From: Bactrocera neohumeralis
Lineage: Eukaryota; Arthropoda; Insecta; Diptera; Tephritidae
NCBI RefSeq assembly: GCF_024586455.1
Contig: NC_065921.1
Location: 1,922,001 to 1,986,000 of the forward strand
Length of the DNA: 64,000 nt
Direction: 5' to 3'
Shown: positions 1-13,600 of the stretch, in pieces
Numbering within the stretch: position 1 is the first letter of the stretch
How the letters are laid out: each line of letters starts with the position of its first letter
Translations under genes and position numbers: made by a program
Notes under the pieces: generated by a model
Told to the model about the DNA's origin: nothing
Database searches by the model: none
What the model saw: the letters and a program-made list of their open reading frames with translations, nothing else

Positions 1-2204
1 AGGGGCGTAGTTCATAGAAAGTGATTATTTTCCAATTCTACCAAAAGCATAACAAAACCTTTTTGCCTGTCAAACTTGGCTTTGGCACCGCAATCGTTTT
101 CCCTTGTTCGCCGACTTGTTTGCTTGTTCACCCTTTTTAAAGAAAAACTGTGAAAAATGGCCTATTTTCCCCTTTCTGGTGTCTATCTTTAATGTCTGTT
201 CAAACCAGACTGAATTATGTAATCGCAAAACTGTCGGAAAGGAATTAATAAAAAATTGAGTAAAAATCTTATACGAGTGTTTCCAATCTCATACACCGTA
301 ACCCGATCGCGCCCATACAATGCGAGATATAGCTGACTAAAGCATCCATATTTGCCCTTTGATCTTAATAGTTAAACTTGAAATATGCTCTATGATCTGT
401 TTCGGTGGCTTCATGGACTAGTTTCAGCCAACTCATATGGTTAAAGCCCCCACCCCCTCTCATATGTATGCAACAGGAAGCATAAACTAAAAGCGAAAAC
501 AAAGGCAATATAAAACAAAAACTTAGTTGAGGAAAATGAAAACGAAACCCGTTGAATTCAGAAACAAAAAACATTATTTGTGAGGAATTGCCGTGGAAGA
601 GCAAACACAAGAATGCATAAAATCATGAAAGCACTAATAAATACTCACGCTCGTCTCATGCACTTGTATAATTTTTGTATGTACTATATGTGTGTGTTTC
701 CCGAACGCAAGATTTCAGCTTAAAATATTTCACTCATCCAAAGCTTTGGCGAGTGGATACACTAGTACAGGGTGAGTTGTTATGTATCTGTGTTGTTATG
801 TATGTTAAGTACTCGTATCATTTCCTAGTAGAGGCAACGGAATATCTTGAAACCGGAGCTAGTGCAGCCTCTTTCCTCGAACTTCATTGTTTCTCAAAAC
901 AAAATGACTGACTGACACTTCAAAGGCACCAACTTCCGACTCTTGCTTACCAAGAAAATTTGCCAAAAATCTTCCATTTTCCGCCGTCTTCAAATCACTC
1001 GACGCCACCCTTTATATGCACATGGGTGTGTGTGCTTGGACTGGATGGATGTTGGACAAGGTTAAACTGCCATCAACTAAATGAAAACGAAAGTTTATTC
1101 ATCAGCACACCAATACACGCACATAATTGCATTTTTATGTGAACAAGTTTGGAGAATGCGACGGCAACAAAAGCGTCATTTGCACACAGGCCCAGAGACT
1201 TTGCGTTCGGGTGTCAGTGTACTCGTGTGGTTGTGTGTTTGTGTGAAGAAGTGAGAAAGTGTTGACAGCAAATCGCTTTTGAGATTACTTGTTTGCGTGT
1301 CTGCATGTGGGGGTGTGTGTGTGTGAGAGGGCGCCTTGTGGCAGGCTGCAATAAATAGACATGCGGGAGCATTTACATGTGTGTGGCTGTGTGCAGGTGT
1401 GTGCTTGGAGGATGTATTTGTAGTGCATCGGTTGCATGCGGCTTGTGAGTTGTTGCCACCGCATTTGATGTTGCATCGTGTTGACTTGAGTTGAACGAAA
1501 AGTCATTAAGTGCACCAAGGTGTGCTGTGTGAGCACACGAGCACAAACAAGCCGACTATTTGTCTTGATTTACACTCGCACACGTCTGCAGCCGGGGCAC
1601 GTACTAACCAGTATGTGTGGGTATGTGTGTGTGAATACGTTGCAGTGTGGCGCATAAAGAAGCAGTTCACTCAGAGGTTATGAGCTCGGGTTCTAAGTTA
1701 CTTTTGCGTTATGAGCAGAGACATAAAACGCTCGTAAAAACGTGGAAATGAGCCAGTCAATGCCACAGCGCTGTATACCGTTAAGCATGCATATTTTTGT
1801 TTTGTTATATTTTAGTCACATTTATTTCTTATTTATGGGGCTGGCACTCTCTCGCCGCCGTGCGCCCTAAATTTAGCTGAGTGTCAGCGCGCTTACTTGA
1901 ATTCGTAAGCAGAGCGAAAGCGGTGACATTCAAAATCAATTTCCTTAGCCGGCAGCCACGGCAAAGTTCACGGCTGTTTGGCGCAAAAGTGTTTACTGAC
2001 CCTGGACTAAGGTTAAGTGCCAGTCGCCGTGACAACGAACGAATGTATCAAAATAATAGATATGCGAAGTAGACTTACTCATTACGTAGGCAAAGCGAGA
2101 AATAGGGAAATGCTAATACAAAACATTGAGAGTGAGAGTGGTTTTCAAGAGTTGTCAGACCAAAAGAATTTTCACTAAATTCGAGAAAACGGTTGTATTG
2201 CTAT
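1..2204. other. No gene seen; CA/TG-rich noncoding DNA
   Basis: Probably an intron or the 5' region of the serotonin receptor. It holds GTGTGT-rich tracts at 1199-1250 and 1310-1400. I found no TM1-like coding block. Confidence 0.5.
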
Positions 2205-2938
2205 TACTATACTCTGAACGGAGTATATTAAGTTTGCCACGAAGGTTGTCGCACTCAGCAGTAATTTAAGTGTATACATATATAAATGAGCAGCGTGAAG
2301 AGCTTAGTTGATTAAGCGATGTCCGTCAATCTGTCTGTCTCCCGTTCGTCTGTCTGTTCATGGACGAGTTTATGAGATATCGATCTGAAATTACCACAAG
2401 CCCTTTTCTCCCTAAGAAGCTGCTCAGTTGTCGGAACCGCCGATATCGTCCACCAGAGGATATAGCTGCCATACAAACTAACCGATCAACATCAAAGCCC
2501 TGAATGGAAATTTTTTTCATTTAACAAAGTATTTTCACAAAATGTAAACAAATTTTTTATATCAACTTCACACTCAAGTCAATTGAGACGGGATATGATC
2601 GCGAAAACTTGCAACAGATCGCTGTTGTTATCGAATGTGTGAGAGTCTCTTCGTCGGATATTTTATTTCCTTTTGTGTAAGGAATCCAGTGGTGTGATTG
2701 TCGTTGGTGTACTTCTGTATAGGTGTCGATGTGTGGTACTCTCGTGAGTAGTGTATAATGTGGATTGTAAGTGGTGATATGGCGAGTGTGGGAAAGTTTC
2801 CATATCAGTGTTGTGAGTCTGAGTCGTTGTTGTGTGCTAGTGCGGTGTGTATTTTAATGTCGGGGATGACACCCATTTATCCAGATTTATCAAAGTTCTT
2901 GTTCGGCACAACCGTAGTTAACTTTTTTCTTGTTTCTT
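2205..2938 (+). repeat. Interspersed repeat (family R), copy 1, with unrelated middle
   Basis: The copy opens TATACTCTGAACGGAGTATA, continues TTAAGTTTGCCACGAAG, a (GTCTGTCT)-rich stretch, GATATCGATCTGAAATT and ATAGCTGCCATACAAACT, and ends with a CACAACCGTAGTTAAC / TTTTCTTGTTTC block. The same blocks in the same order recur at 24473, 32833 and 40888. The stretch about 2560-2890 is not shared with those copies. No coding capacity; class unknown. Confidence 0.6.
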
Positions 2939-4478
2939 AACAAAATATAGCAATTTCTTTGAAACTGGCGATTATAAAGATTAAGTCGATTTTGTTTCAA
3001 TTCAAACGCCCAAGCAAAGGCTTGCCGAGAATGCAGCCTATTATTCAGTTATAAATGGAATCAAAGCTGTGGTGAGGTTTAACAATCTCTTTCAAATCAG
3101 ATGAAGAACCACTTGCGGAGTAAATTTTGGATTTTACTTTATTTGTTCGCATGTTATAGTTAAGATCAAATCATTACCGATTTATCTTTGCTATAAGAAG
3201 TCATTCAAGAGGGCCCAGTCCAATTAACAGGCGAATTGATTAATAACATACACAATTTTGGAGAGCAAACTAAAAGAACACACACATCAAACTAAGCTAG
3301 ATAATTGAACTAGTTATAAACTCTTTCACATTGCAGACTCTACGCTTTATCCGGATACCGTTTTCTATAACTAATATTTCTAACCAGACGTCAACTCTCC
3401 GATTTCAAGCAAAATATAGCTAGTCACCTCGGTTCATAATAGTTTTTATAAAATAATTTCTAATGTGAGTTTTGCTTAGAAAATTTGTGTTTTTACATAT
3501 TTCGCAGACTTCTCTTTCTGAATAGACTTAGCAGATTCATTTTTATTTAGGAACATTTCTATGTGAACTATAACAGTCGTCTATAGTTTCGTGTGTTCCT
3601 GCAGGAAAGCTTTTGGATGACTATCTTTCGGCCGATTTTCAAGGTACGATTGAGCAAGTTCTGCTTGCAGCGATTTGTAAATTCTACCTTTCCACCTCTT
3701 TTAATGGGCAGTGTCGCATAATAATGTCAAACGAATGTCACGAAAAGAATATGACTTATAACTGGATATAAATAGCTTTTCTGCTTATTTCCAATTAATC
3801 AAAATTCTTTCGAAATTAAAATTACGATTAAAGTGAGCTGAAAAAAGGGATATTGCCCACAACTGCATTTATTTTACCAAAAAATAACAATAAAGTCTAT
3901 TGAAGCTCAGTTTAGTTTTATTACTTATTAAGCCCCAATTGAGTACACAAATGAAAAATCCTCCATAATATTTTCACAGAATATTGCCATATTTTTACGA
4001 CTCTAATTTGATTTCCCTCTCTTTTTCATGCTGCGGACAATTAAACATCGCTGCATTAAAACTCGTCAAAACAAATACAACAATAAACAAAACTATGTAA
4101 ATAACACCGTAAAACGGGGTTGCCACATTAATGGCTCCGACCGCTGCAAATGTGTCCGCAAACAAATTGGAACCACGTAAAAAATGCACGCAATAAATAT
4201 CAATGCGGTCCGTTAATCCAAATTAAACTAACAAAAAATGTGAAATGCGAAATGTGAAAATAAAACAAATGCGAATTATGCTAATAAAAAATGCAAATGC
4301 AAATGGGAAACATAAACTGCTGGCGCCTGTGTTGACAACTATAAATTAACGGCAAATAAAACATGCACGACGTGCCACTCGAAACAACGGTGAAATATGA
4401 AACAACGCGAAAATACAAACATACAAAATGCAAATGTGTTCGTGGGCGTGTGCGCGCGTGTGTGTGTGTGTGCAACAG
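2939..4478. other. Probable receptor intron, AT-rich
   Basis: No exon recognised. It ends with a TG/CG repeat (about 4449-4472) that leads into the CAACAG acceptor of the first visible exon. Confidence 0.5.
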
Positions 4479-4612
4479 GCAATGTTTTTGTAATAGCGGC
4501 AATTATACTGGAGCGCAACCTACAGAATTTGGGCAATTACTTGGTGGTCTCGCTGGCGGTGGCCGACTTGTTGGTGGCATGCCTGGTGATGCCACTCGGC
4601 GCGGTTTACGAG
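4479..4612 (+). CDS. 5-HT1A: 5-HT1A-like receptor, first visible exon (end of TM1, loop 1, TM2)
   Basis: The exon encodes GNVFVIAAIILERNLQNLG and then NYLVVSLAVADLLVACLVMP, the end of TM1 through TM2. It begins with the last two bases of a glycine codon after a CAACAG acceptor, and ends at GAG before GTAAGT. An in-frame ATG at 4397 precedes it, but the codons before the acceptor are CA/TG-repeat sequence and do not resemble any receptor, so the ATG is not taken as the start. The acceptor has a TG-repeat tract instead of a pyrimidine run. Confidence 0.92.
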
Positions 4613-7600
4613 GTAAGTTCCGTATAAACTTCACGCGAACCGCTCGCTGTCCGCTGGCGACAACCGCTGGACGAGTGAATAAAAAAGGCATTTAAAATTA
4701 ACATTCTTTTACTCATGCAAAACGCGATGTTTATTAATACGGACACCTTAAAAAAAAGAAGAGGAGCACTTACTAAAATGTTAAAAAGAAATAAAACTTT
4801 TATAAAAATATTGCCGTGAAAAAAGTCCACCCCTCCTCGTTGCCACTCGACCGAAAAATACTTACCCGCCGTGCATATAAATATTAAACAACCGTTAAAT
4901 CTTTGTTTTATGAAGGTATTGTTTTTGTCTTTCATGCAGATTAGCGAGGGTTGGATACTTGGCCCGGAGCTATGCGACATTTGGACTTCGTGCGACGTGC
5001 TCTGCTGCACAGCGTCCATACTGCATCTGGTGGCGATTGCAGCCGACAGGTAATTTGCATATTTCCGCATATTCATAATGAGCCATTGCAGTTGGGGGAT
5101 TTTCATTAGCGACGACAATGAAGCAAATGTAAATACAGAAGTATAATGCTCCCTCCCTCCATCTACCGATATGCGAGTATGCATTTTTAATCTGGGGATG
5201 AAATTCAGCTCGAAAGTGACCGTACATATTTTGCTATCAATAAATAATTTATAAATATTTATTTAATGAGAGCTGAATACCTCCTGAAGTCCTCGACTTT
5301 TGATATCTACTATATGCATTCAGATGTAATATTTGTTGAACAGATAAGCCTGGCTTTCATGATAATAGAACTTCAGTACCAGTAAACAAATCTACATAAC
5401 ATTGACTATTACGAGTATTGTGTCTAGAAAAGCAGACCAACTTGATGAATAAAAGACGAAAGCGGCTAATACTGGTCAGACTGTAGTATTATCCACAGAG
5501 GAACAGTTGAGAATTTCTAAAGTAATATTTCATAAACACCAAAGGGACCAAGAGTTCTGCTGGAAATAACACTAACATCTTCTTGACTATTCCTACAGTT
5601 GAACAAAAAGGTGTTCTTAATCTTTTAAAAAGAAAGCCGTATTTACAAGTATTATCATTTCATAGATTCATGAATATCTATTTCGATGTTTCCTACTTTT
5701 TTTAAGAAAAAATATGGAAACTACAAATTTAATGGAAAATGCTTATTATCATTCGAAGAACATTCTTTGACTATTTTTTTTTTTTTTTTTTTGATGATTA
5801 TCTTTTTCAAATGTTCAATTAGTACAATTTGCAAGGCCTGAATTGAAGCGGGATTGTCCGCATAGACTTAAGATTTTACATACTTATCCCCACAGGAAAA
5901 AGTCTAACGATATGATATCACACGATCTGCGATGAGCGAGAAGTGAAGCCATCTTATTGAAGCCAATTGCCGCCGAGATCATGAGCTTCCATTTCATGCA
6001 ATTAATTATCATTAATAGCAACAGACCGTTTTCAATGCCAACATTTTTGAAGATATATGGACTGATGATTCCACTGGCCAACAGACCACACTAAACCGTT
6101 GTTTTTTAGGGATGAAAAAAAAGCTCTTGAATCCCTTCAGGTTTCTTTTCGTACCAAATGTAGCATCTTTGTTTGTTTACATACCTTTTGAGCCAGAAAT
6201 GGGCCTCATCGCTGAAAAAAATTTGGCTTGAAAACGTCGGATCTTTTGTTCAAGGACGCAAAGAGCGAAGCGATGTCGCTTGGGAAGGCCGAACAACTTC
6301 AGTTCTTGCACAAGCTGTATTTTGTACGCTTTCGATTTAAGGTCTGGACGTAAAAGTCGTGACATACAATCGTCAGTCCGAGTTACTGCCAACGACACAG
6401 AATCGACTCTCCACGGACTTCGTGTACACTCTCAGCTACATCTGCTATATTTACTTCGCTGCGTGGTCTATTCGGTCGAATATTATTCAATAATGAATGC
6501 TGGGTCTCAAGATGGGTAATTGTGTTGCGAATACGACGCTGAGTAGGCCAATTCTGTTCATTGTAAGTTGGACGAAGCACGCGAAAAACATTTCCTACTG
6601 AACCAGAGTTTTCGTAATACAGTTGATCGATTTGTTAACATTATTCAGGCGGAAGTTTTTCTATGAAGAAATGCCAAACAATCCTGAACAAAAATAACAT
6701 GACAGCTGGATACGTCTCAGGTTTCTAAAAAAAGTACTTCTACTTGGATTACCCTTTAACTTTCTCCACACTCTAAACCCTGGATTGGCCAATTGGTGAG
6801 TATTCTCAGAGTTCCAACGGTTTGGCCCAGAATCATGAAATGTGTATAGTCATATTCTATAGACGATGCAACTGAAATACTTTATCTTTAAGCGGCCAGT
6901 TTTTTAGAAAATTGCATACAAACCTTTAATTTTTTTCCTACTTGTACTCGGCCTAATTTACCATTACCATTTTCGTGTTTTTTAGTGATTTATGAATTCG
7001 AAAAGTATAATGTTTTCGCACGCTGAAGCTTTAATTAATATTTGTCTACATTTTCCACTTTGAAAAAACATACAAATTCCATTTAATGCAATAAAAATAT
7101 TTGAATGCGAATATCAGCACAGACTTAATGGAAAGTTTCCACTAATCGTAATTTATAGGCATAACGAAACAACAACAACGCATTTGTAAACTTTGCTTTA
7201 TGCACTTAAATTTGTGTACGGCTGTGTATCGAAGATTTGCTGCAGCTGGCATTAAAAAAACACTGCGCCACAGTGAATTCCTAAATCAGTTATTTATTGA
7301 CATTTTATTATTCCATTTATTCTCATTGAATTATGAGTAATTGTAGCGACTCTATTAAAGCCATAAAGCTTAACCATCCACTTCGCCCGACGCCACAACT
7401 CTGATATTTAATGTCAATCACCGAAGTCGGTGCGTTAGGGGGGTGGGGGTGGGCCTGCCTGAGAGCAAGCGCCGGATAATCCTCCGATTTTATTGTTGTT
7501 GCTACGTTCGCTTACTGCGAATGCTCGGCTGTCAACTGAGTAATGATTACGAATTTATTTGCGATTTAAAGTGCTTCAGCCAAAGCGTCTTTATTTGCCT

Positions 7601-10600
7601 TTGAAAGGAAATACTTTAATGTCATTTTCAGTGCCTGAGATATGGTTGTAATTAATTACAATTATAATATATTCAAATAATAGTGATATTTATGGCTGCT
7701 CGGCGCATAAATACCAACGTCACTGGGTCATGTCACTCTCAGCTTAGCTCCCCGAATGTTTATTGTACAAATTTAATTTACTGCGCCTCGGCGCACACAC
7801 CCACACACACACAGACACACCAGCTCGTATTGATAGCTTCCAGAGCCAGGCACAGCTGTTCGCCGTTGTTGTCGCTGCCGCCGCAGGAAAAGCGCACGCC
7901 GGCCGCGGCATGTATCCATAATAGCATTAAAAATGTATAAGTGGATGAACAAACACACACACATACATATTACTATGCAAATGTTAGTTTTACGATAGAC
8001 AAATAAATCGTCCGGTGGAAATTAAAATTTGTGCTTATTTTTCGCTTTTACAATTTTGCGCTTTTGCACAAAATGCTCATGGCTAATTTCAAAAGTCAAA
8101 GTCAAAGTCACTCACCTGTGCTGCTGCCTGGCAACAACAGAAACAATGGACGTCCAAATAAAACGCTCACACATATTTGACATAGAAACCACATTTTATC
8201 AGAACGCCAAAAATTTCTGCCAAACATACAGACAAACTAATACTGTGCCTACAATTACAGCAATGCCAAAAAATGTGTAGTTCTAATTCATTCCCAGCAA
8301 ACCATAGTAGTGGAGGCGAGTTGTAAATATCCATATTAGTTGACGCCAATGAGAAGAATTCTCTTTATCAAATATGAGAAAGATGTGTTCTCACAATTAA
8401 ATAAAACATTAGTTGAAGCCCTCTTAATTCTTCATGACGCTACTAAACCCAAATCATATTTAATTTCTACTTTAGAGTTGAAAGTATTTCGTACTCTTGC
8501 CACATTAGCTGTTAATTGACATATGTATGTAGGTTTAGTATAAGAATGATGCCGTAAGTAATTTGTATTGAGTGTGTTGAACGTGGATACCTGCTGGCGA
8601 CAACCTTACCTCACGGCGCTCAAAAGCTAACTAAAAGGGTACCTACCCCCCGCGGTATTATTATTTGTTAACTGGCCACAAGTTATCCCACAAAACCTTA
8701 GTAAGCCCTTTCCTTTTTTCTTCAACTTACTGGGTACTGCCAGGCATTGTCATACTAACTATTGAAATGCCTTCAGAAATAGTACCGTAATATCGGTTTC
8801 TTGCTCGATTGTGGTTTACTGGGTAATAATTTGATTATTTTTGCTTATTGGCGTGATGAGCTATCTGATTTATTGTCTTTTGGTGTTGATATTCCAAAGC
8901 CAAAACTAATTTGGAATCAAAACGAATTTATTGACTGCAGTCAACAATCCATGGGAGTGTGTGTGCCACAATGCGCTGTGCGTATACACACATACACACA
9001 AAGTAATTTATTGACATAAAAGCACATAAAAAGGCACATAGCAACTTATTTTTGCTAATCACTCATGCAATAGGCGATATTTTGATTTTAATTTCACAAA
9101 TGAAGGAACGCAAAAAATTGCGTTGGATGGCTGAAGGGTGAGTTTCAGTATGAAATTGCCGCCTATGACTGCAGAATGACATTCTAAAATACTTGAAATG
9201 AAGATGGTTAGGTTGTGAGTTGTGCTCGTGCTCACAGCAAAGTTATACGATAAGAAGAATGGATATCGCCAGTTAAAGTCTGGTCTGTAACTTGAAAACA
9301 AAAACCGAGGCAGTGATTTGCAGTACATATCATTAAACAATACTATTTTGGGGCATTAAGAGAAGTAACACCTCCAATTACTTACGAAGTTTATTATATT
9401 TAGCTTACCTTATCCACCATTCCCCTCACCTGCCTTCTTTTCAGATACTGGACAGTCACAAACATAGATTACAGCAACGTCCGCACACGAGGTCGGGTCT
9501 TCTGCATGATATTTTGCGTCTGGTTTACAGCGCTCATAATCTCGTTGGCACCGCTGCTCGGCTGGAAGGATCCGGACTACATGCAACGAATCGAAAGGCA
9601 AATATGTATGGTTTCGCAGGATGTGGGCTATCAGGTAAGAGCGACCACTTCCCCAAAACCACACAATTTGTAGAACTATGTTGAAAATAGTCGGCTATAA
9701 ATAACAAAACGTTTTCAATTATTTGTTTCGGTTTTAGATTTTTGCAACATGTTGCACATTTTATGTGCCACTTTTGGCCATACTGGCGCTCTACTGGAAC
9801 ATCTACAAAATCGCACGCAGACGCATCCAGCGACGCATCCAACAACGTCCACTCCCTGTGGCACCTAGTCACAATCAGGTAAGTGCCGCCGACCAGCAAC
9901 CGACAACCATCAATGTTGCCACCTACGGCTCGTAGTTTTTTCCGCGTGTTACCACTTTACTGTTGCATGTCGCCGCCGGCAATCGATTGAGTGGTGGTCA
10001 GTAGGCAATCGTTTTAGAGCTCTTAATGGCATTGCAAGAACACAATCAATTTACTGGTGCCAACATCCGATCCCCACTCCCTCCGCATTGGCCGGCAACA
10101 TTTTGCCGCCAGAGTAGCACACGAAATGTAGTCGCAATCAATTGACGGCGCCTACAGCTGGCTATTCATCATATGCTCTACACCCACTTTGTGGCCGCCA
10201 CTGTTCGCAGGCTTTCAATGAAATTGCCCGTGACCCAATCTCATTGACCCAGTCGTTGGCGTTTGCAGCAAATTGAAAGCGTTCACCCATTGCGTCGCTT
10301 GGCTTGGCGTCTGCCACTATTCCATTGCGGGTACACATTTGCAACAGCGCGTGCGAGCCGAGGCAGAGCGTCTCTAGGCATTACAGTTATTTGGTCGCAT
10401 ATAAACATAGTTGAGAGCAAGCACATACTCCGGAAACTTGCACAAATAGAGGACTCTATTTAGTTATTGTGCATTCTGCGAAAAAGCAACAAAAAAAGTG
10501 CACTTTAGTGAATATGCAATTGAATGATGGGTGTGTATTTTCATGGCTAACGTCTGAACTCGCTTTGGCCCATATCGACAAAGTGCATGCTCTTGGCAGT

Positions 10601-13600
10601 ACCCAGCCTCTGAAGCCAATCAACGCAGTCTCATTTGTATTGTAATTGGGTAATTAGTGCAACGACACATAGGCGATAAATTTCACTTCTCAATGCTATC
10701 CAAAACCTCAGAGGAGGTCAACTTGTTGACTGAAACGTTATTTTATGGTACAAAATGTAGTCTTAAGGCACATTCGCACCCGAGAACCAATTCCCAACTA
10801 TAACCACACCTTTACTTCTCAATTGCCTACTCAGTCCGAAGTAGCACCTGTTGGCAAGACTTATTCTGCAGCTCGAATTACTTTCTCCACCAGCAGATTG
10901 AAGAAGTCGCATGATAAAGAGTCGCCTTGTTTGAAATCTCGTTTGGTATCGAACGGCTCGAGAGATCCTTCCCGATCCTAATGGAGCTTTTGGTATTGCT
11001 CAACATCAGTTTACACAACCGTATTAATTTTGCGGGGATACCAAATTCAGACATCGCGGCATAAAGGCAGCTTCTTTTCATGCTGTCGAAAGCAGCTTTG
11101 AAATCGACAAAGAGGTGGTGTGTGTTGATTCTCCTTTCACGGGTCTTTTCCAAGATTTGGCGCATGGTGAATATCGAGTCAGTTGTTGGTTTGCCAGGTC
11201 TAAAGCCACACTGATAAGGTCCAATCAGTTTGTTGACGGTGGGCTTTAGTCTTTCACACAATAGACTCGATAGAACCTTATATGTTATGTTGAGGAGACT
11301 TATACCACGGTAGTTGGCACAGATTATTGGGTCTCCCTTTTTGTGGATTAGGCAGAGCACACTTACATATTTACTAAGAAGCTAACGCATGCTGCTTATC
11401 AGTTCTTCGCCGCCGTGTTTGAATAGCTCGGCCGGCAATCCATCCGCCCCCGCCGCTTTGTTGGTCTTTAGGCGGCTAATTGCTAATTGAACTTCTTCAT
11501 GGTCGGGCAATGGAACGTCTACTTCATAGTCATCGACTGGGGAATCGAGTTCGCCTTCTCCTGATGTGCTTTCATTGCGCGATCTTTGGATTCGGTATAG
11601 TTGTCATCAAAATGATCTTGCGGCAGGTCAAGGAAACGGGCTGTTTCCTCGGGGTCGGACCATAGTGAGAGGGGTGATAGACGAGTGGGGTTCGCTGAGC
11701 ATGCAAAGAGGTGGTTAGAGTTATGCGAAGACTGATTATACGCTGGACATATATTTGGGTATGTCGGGGTCGATTCTGGATAAGTAGGAGTTTAACCTAC
11801 TACAGTATCATCAAGTCTCAACTTGTATTATTCTTTATTTTTGTTTGACAATTTATAAAGTATATCTATGAAATTATGTAAGAACATCTCTTATATCGTA
11901 ATACGGCGTTACACCAAAAAATGAATGATTTTAGTTGCTACCCACTACTGCTCCCCATATAACGAGCTCACTAGTTTTTACCAGACCAGCTGACTTTAAT
12001 GTGTCTATCTCAGAAATCTGCCCACGACTTAAGATAAACTAGTAACAAAAACTGTGCTTAATACTAACACGAAGCTGCGGGATCTCTCAACGAGATTTTC
12101 TCATATCTCTCCAAGCGCTGTTACAATAAGAAAACACTTGGAAGGCATGTCATCAAATCTAACTGTTCCTATAGTTTTTGTCGTTGTTGTAGCGGCAGAA
12201 TTTTGCCAAGTTGACCGTCCTTGACCGGGTAAAACATCCGGGTTCGTTCCGGTTACATAAACCCGACTGTCGTGGGAACGGCTACAGTCTTCACTCGTTC
12301 TTGAAACAATGTTCTATTGACACATCTTTTCGTATCCGCATCCTAACAATTCCGATAATAACAAAAAACTTGTTTATAACTGTAAAGGAATTATTTAGGT
12401 CATTTTATTTGACAACATGGGGTTTCCACAGAACCATGAACTACGAAAGTTGGGATGGCGCGAACATATTGTATTTGAAAGTATTCGAGGGTGCCAGCGC
12501 ACATGTGCCCGATTGGAGTGTTTTGTTTTTGCATGCACATTAACCATGTCGCCAATCATAACAGAGCAGGCACATCAATCTTATCTGCCGCTTAGGCAAA
12601 CACCGATAAACCGAAGGAAGACATTAAACCAGAGAAAGGAGAAAATCAAAAAATATGCACACAGTAAGCACTTTTGCAGCTCGGCGCATTAGGAACGTTG
12701 CAAAAACGGAAGAAATGCGAAATGAGAGAATCGGAACCACAATACTTTGCCAGCAGCTGCAGCATAGTTTTTATTGTTTACATCCTTTTCATTTCTTCAT
12801 TTTGTATTCTCCTTTGTGTGCATCCTCAAGCACCCTTCTGTCAGCACGCACACACACACACGGACGGACGTTTTTGGAAAGTGCTCGAGCAGGCACCTTG
12901 CAGCATCCCTTTTGTTATTCGCCAAACAAATAAGTTTGCATGCATTACAAGCCTATTCACATGCAAAGTGCAAACAGATCTCATAAATTAGTAAAAGTAC
13001 ACTCAGCAGCTGTGCCGACACGCTGCCAGTGAGCGGCGAGCGGGAGAAATGCAAAAATAGAAACATTCGCAAAGGAGCCGAGATGAAAACATTACTGCTT
13101 GAGTGGCACAAAAGCAGAAAGAAGATGGCGGGAAGAAGGCGATTTTTTCAAGAAGTTTTTCAGCAATATCTTTCTGCTGCAGCAACAGACAATTACCCGG
13201 TTATTGCTTGTGTTGTTCTGCGCTCAATGAGGCTTTTTATCGCTTACGCTGCCGCCGCCGCTGCCTCTGTGTGTTTGTGGGTCGACACATATGTTTTTCG
13301 TTTTTTTCTCGTGCTTTCTCACATTTTGTGCTTACGAAGACAACTACATGTGTCGGTGGCTGCTTTCTTATTTCGGCAAGTGTGTCATTAAGTGAAGTAA
13401 TGATGCCACTTCAACGGGGTGCATTAAGAGGCTTGAGCATGCACTCAGCCAAGCAAGTGTCGCTGTGTGCGCACTTTCGCACACAGTTGAGCTTAAGCAG
13501 AAGAATGCAAATATGTACATGCTTTATGCAGAGCATAAGTAATTTTCTTAACACCCGAGCCGAAAGCAGTGTGAGAATGAGCGAAAATACAGCTCAGCGA

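Noticed and set aside
4397..4478. In-frame ATG upstream of the first visible receptor exon as the true start
   Set aside because: The codons between it and the acceptor are CA/TG microsatellite translation without a TM1 helix, and the acceptor splits a conserved glycine as expected for an internal exon.
10209..10278. Short frame after an AG in the GC-rich receptor intron as a loop-3 exon
   Set aside because: The product does not resemble the family and stops within 25 codons.
12180..12295. tRNA or tRNA-derived SINE
   Set aside because: A GGTTCG-like stretch is present, but no A box, cloverleaf or acceptor stem could be drawn.
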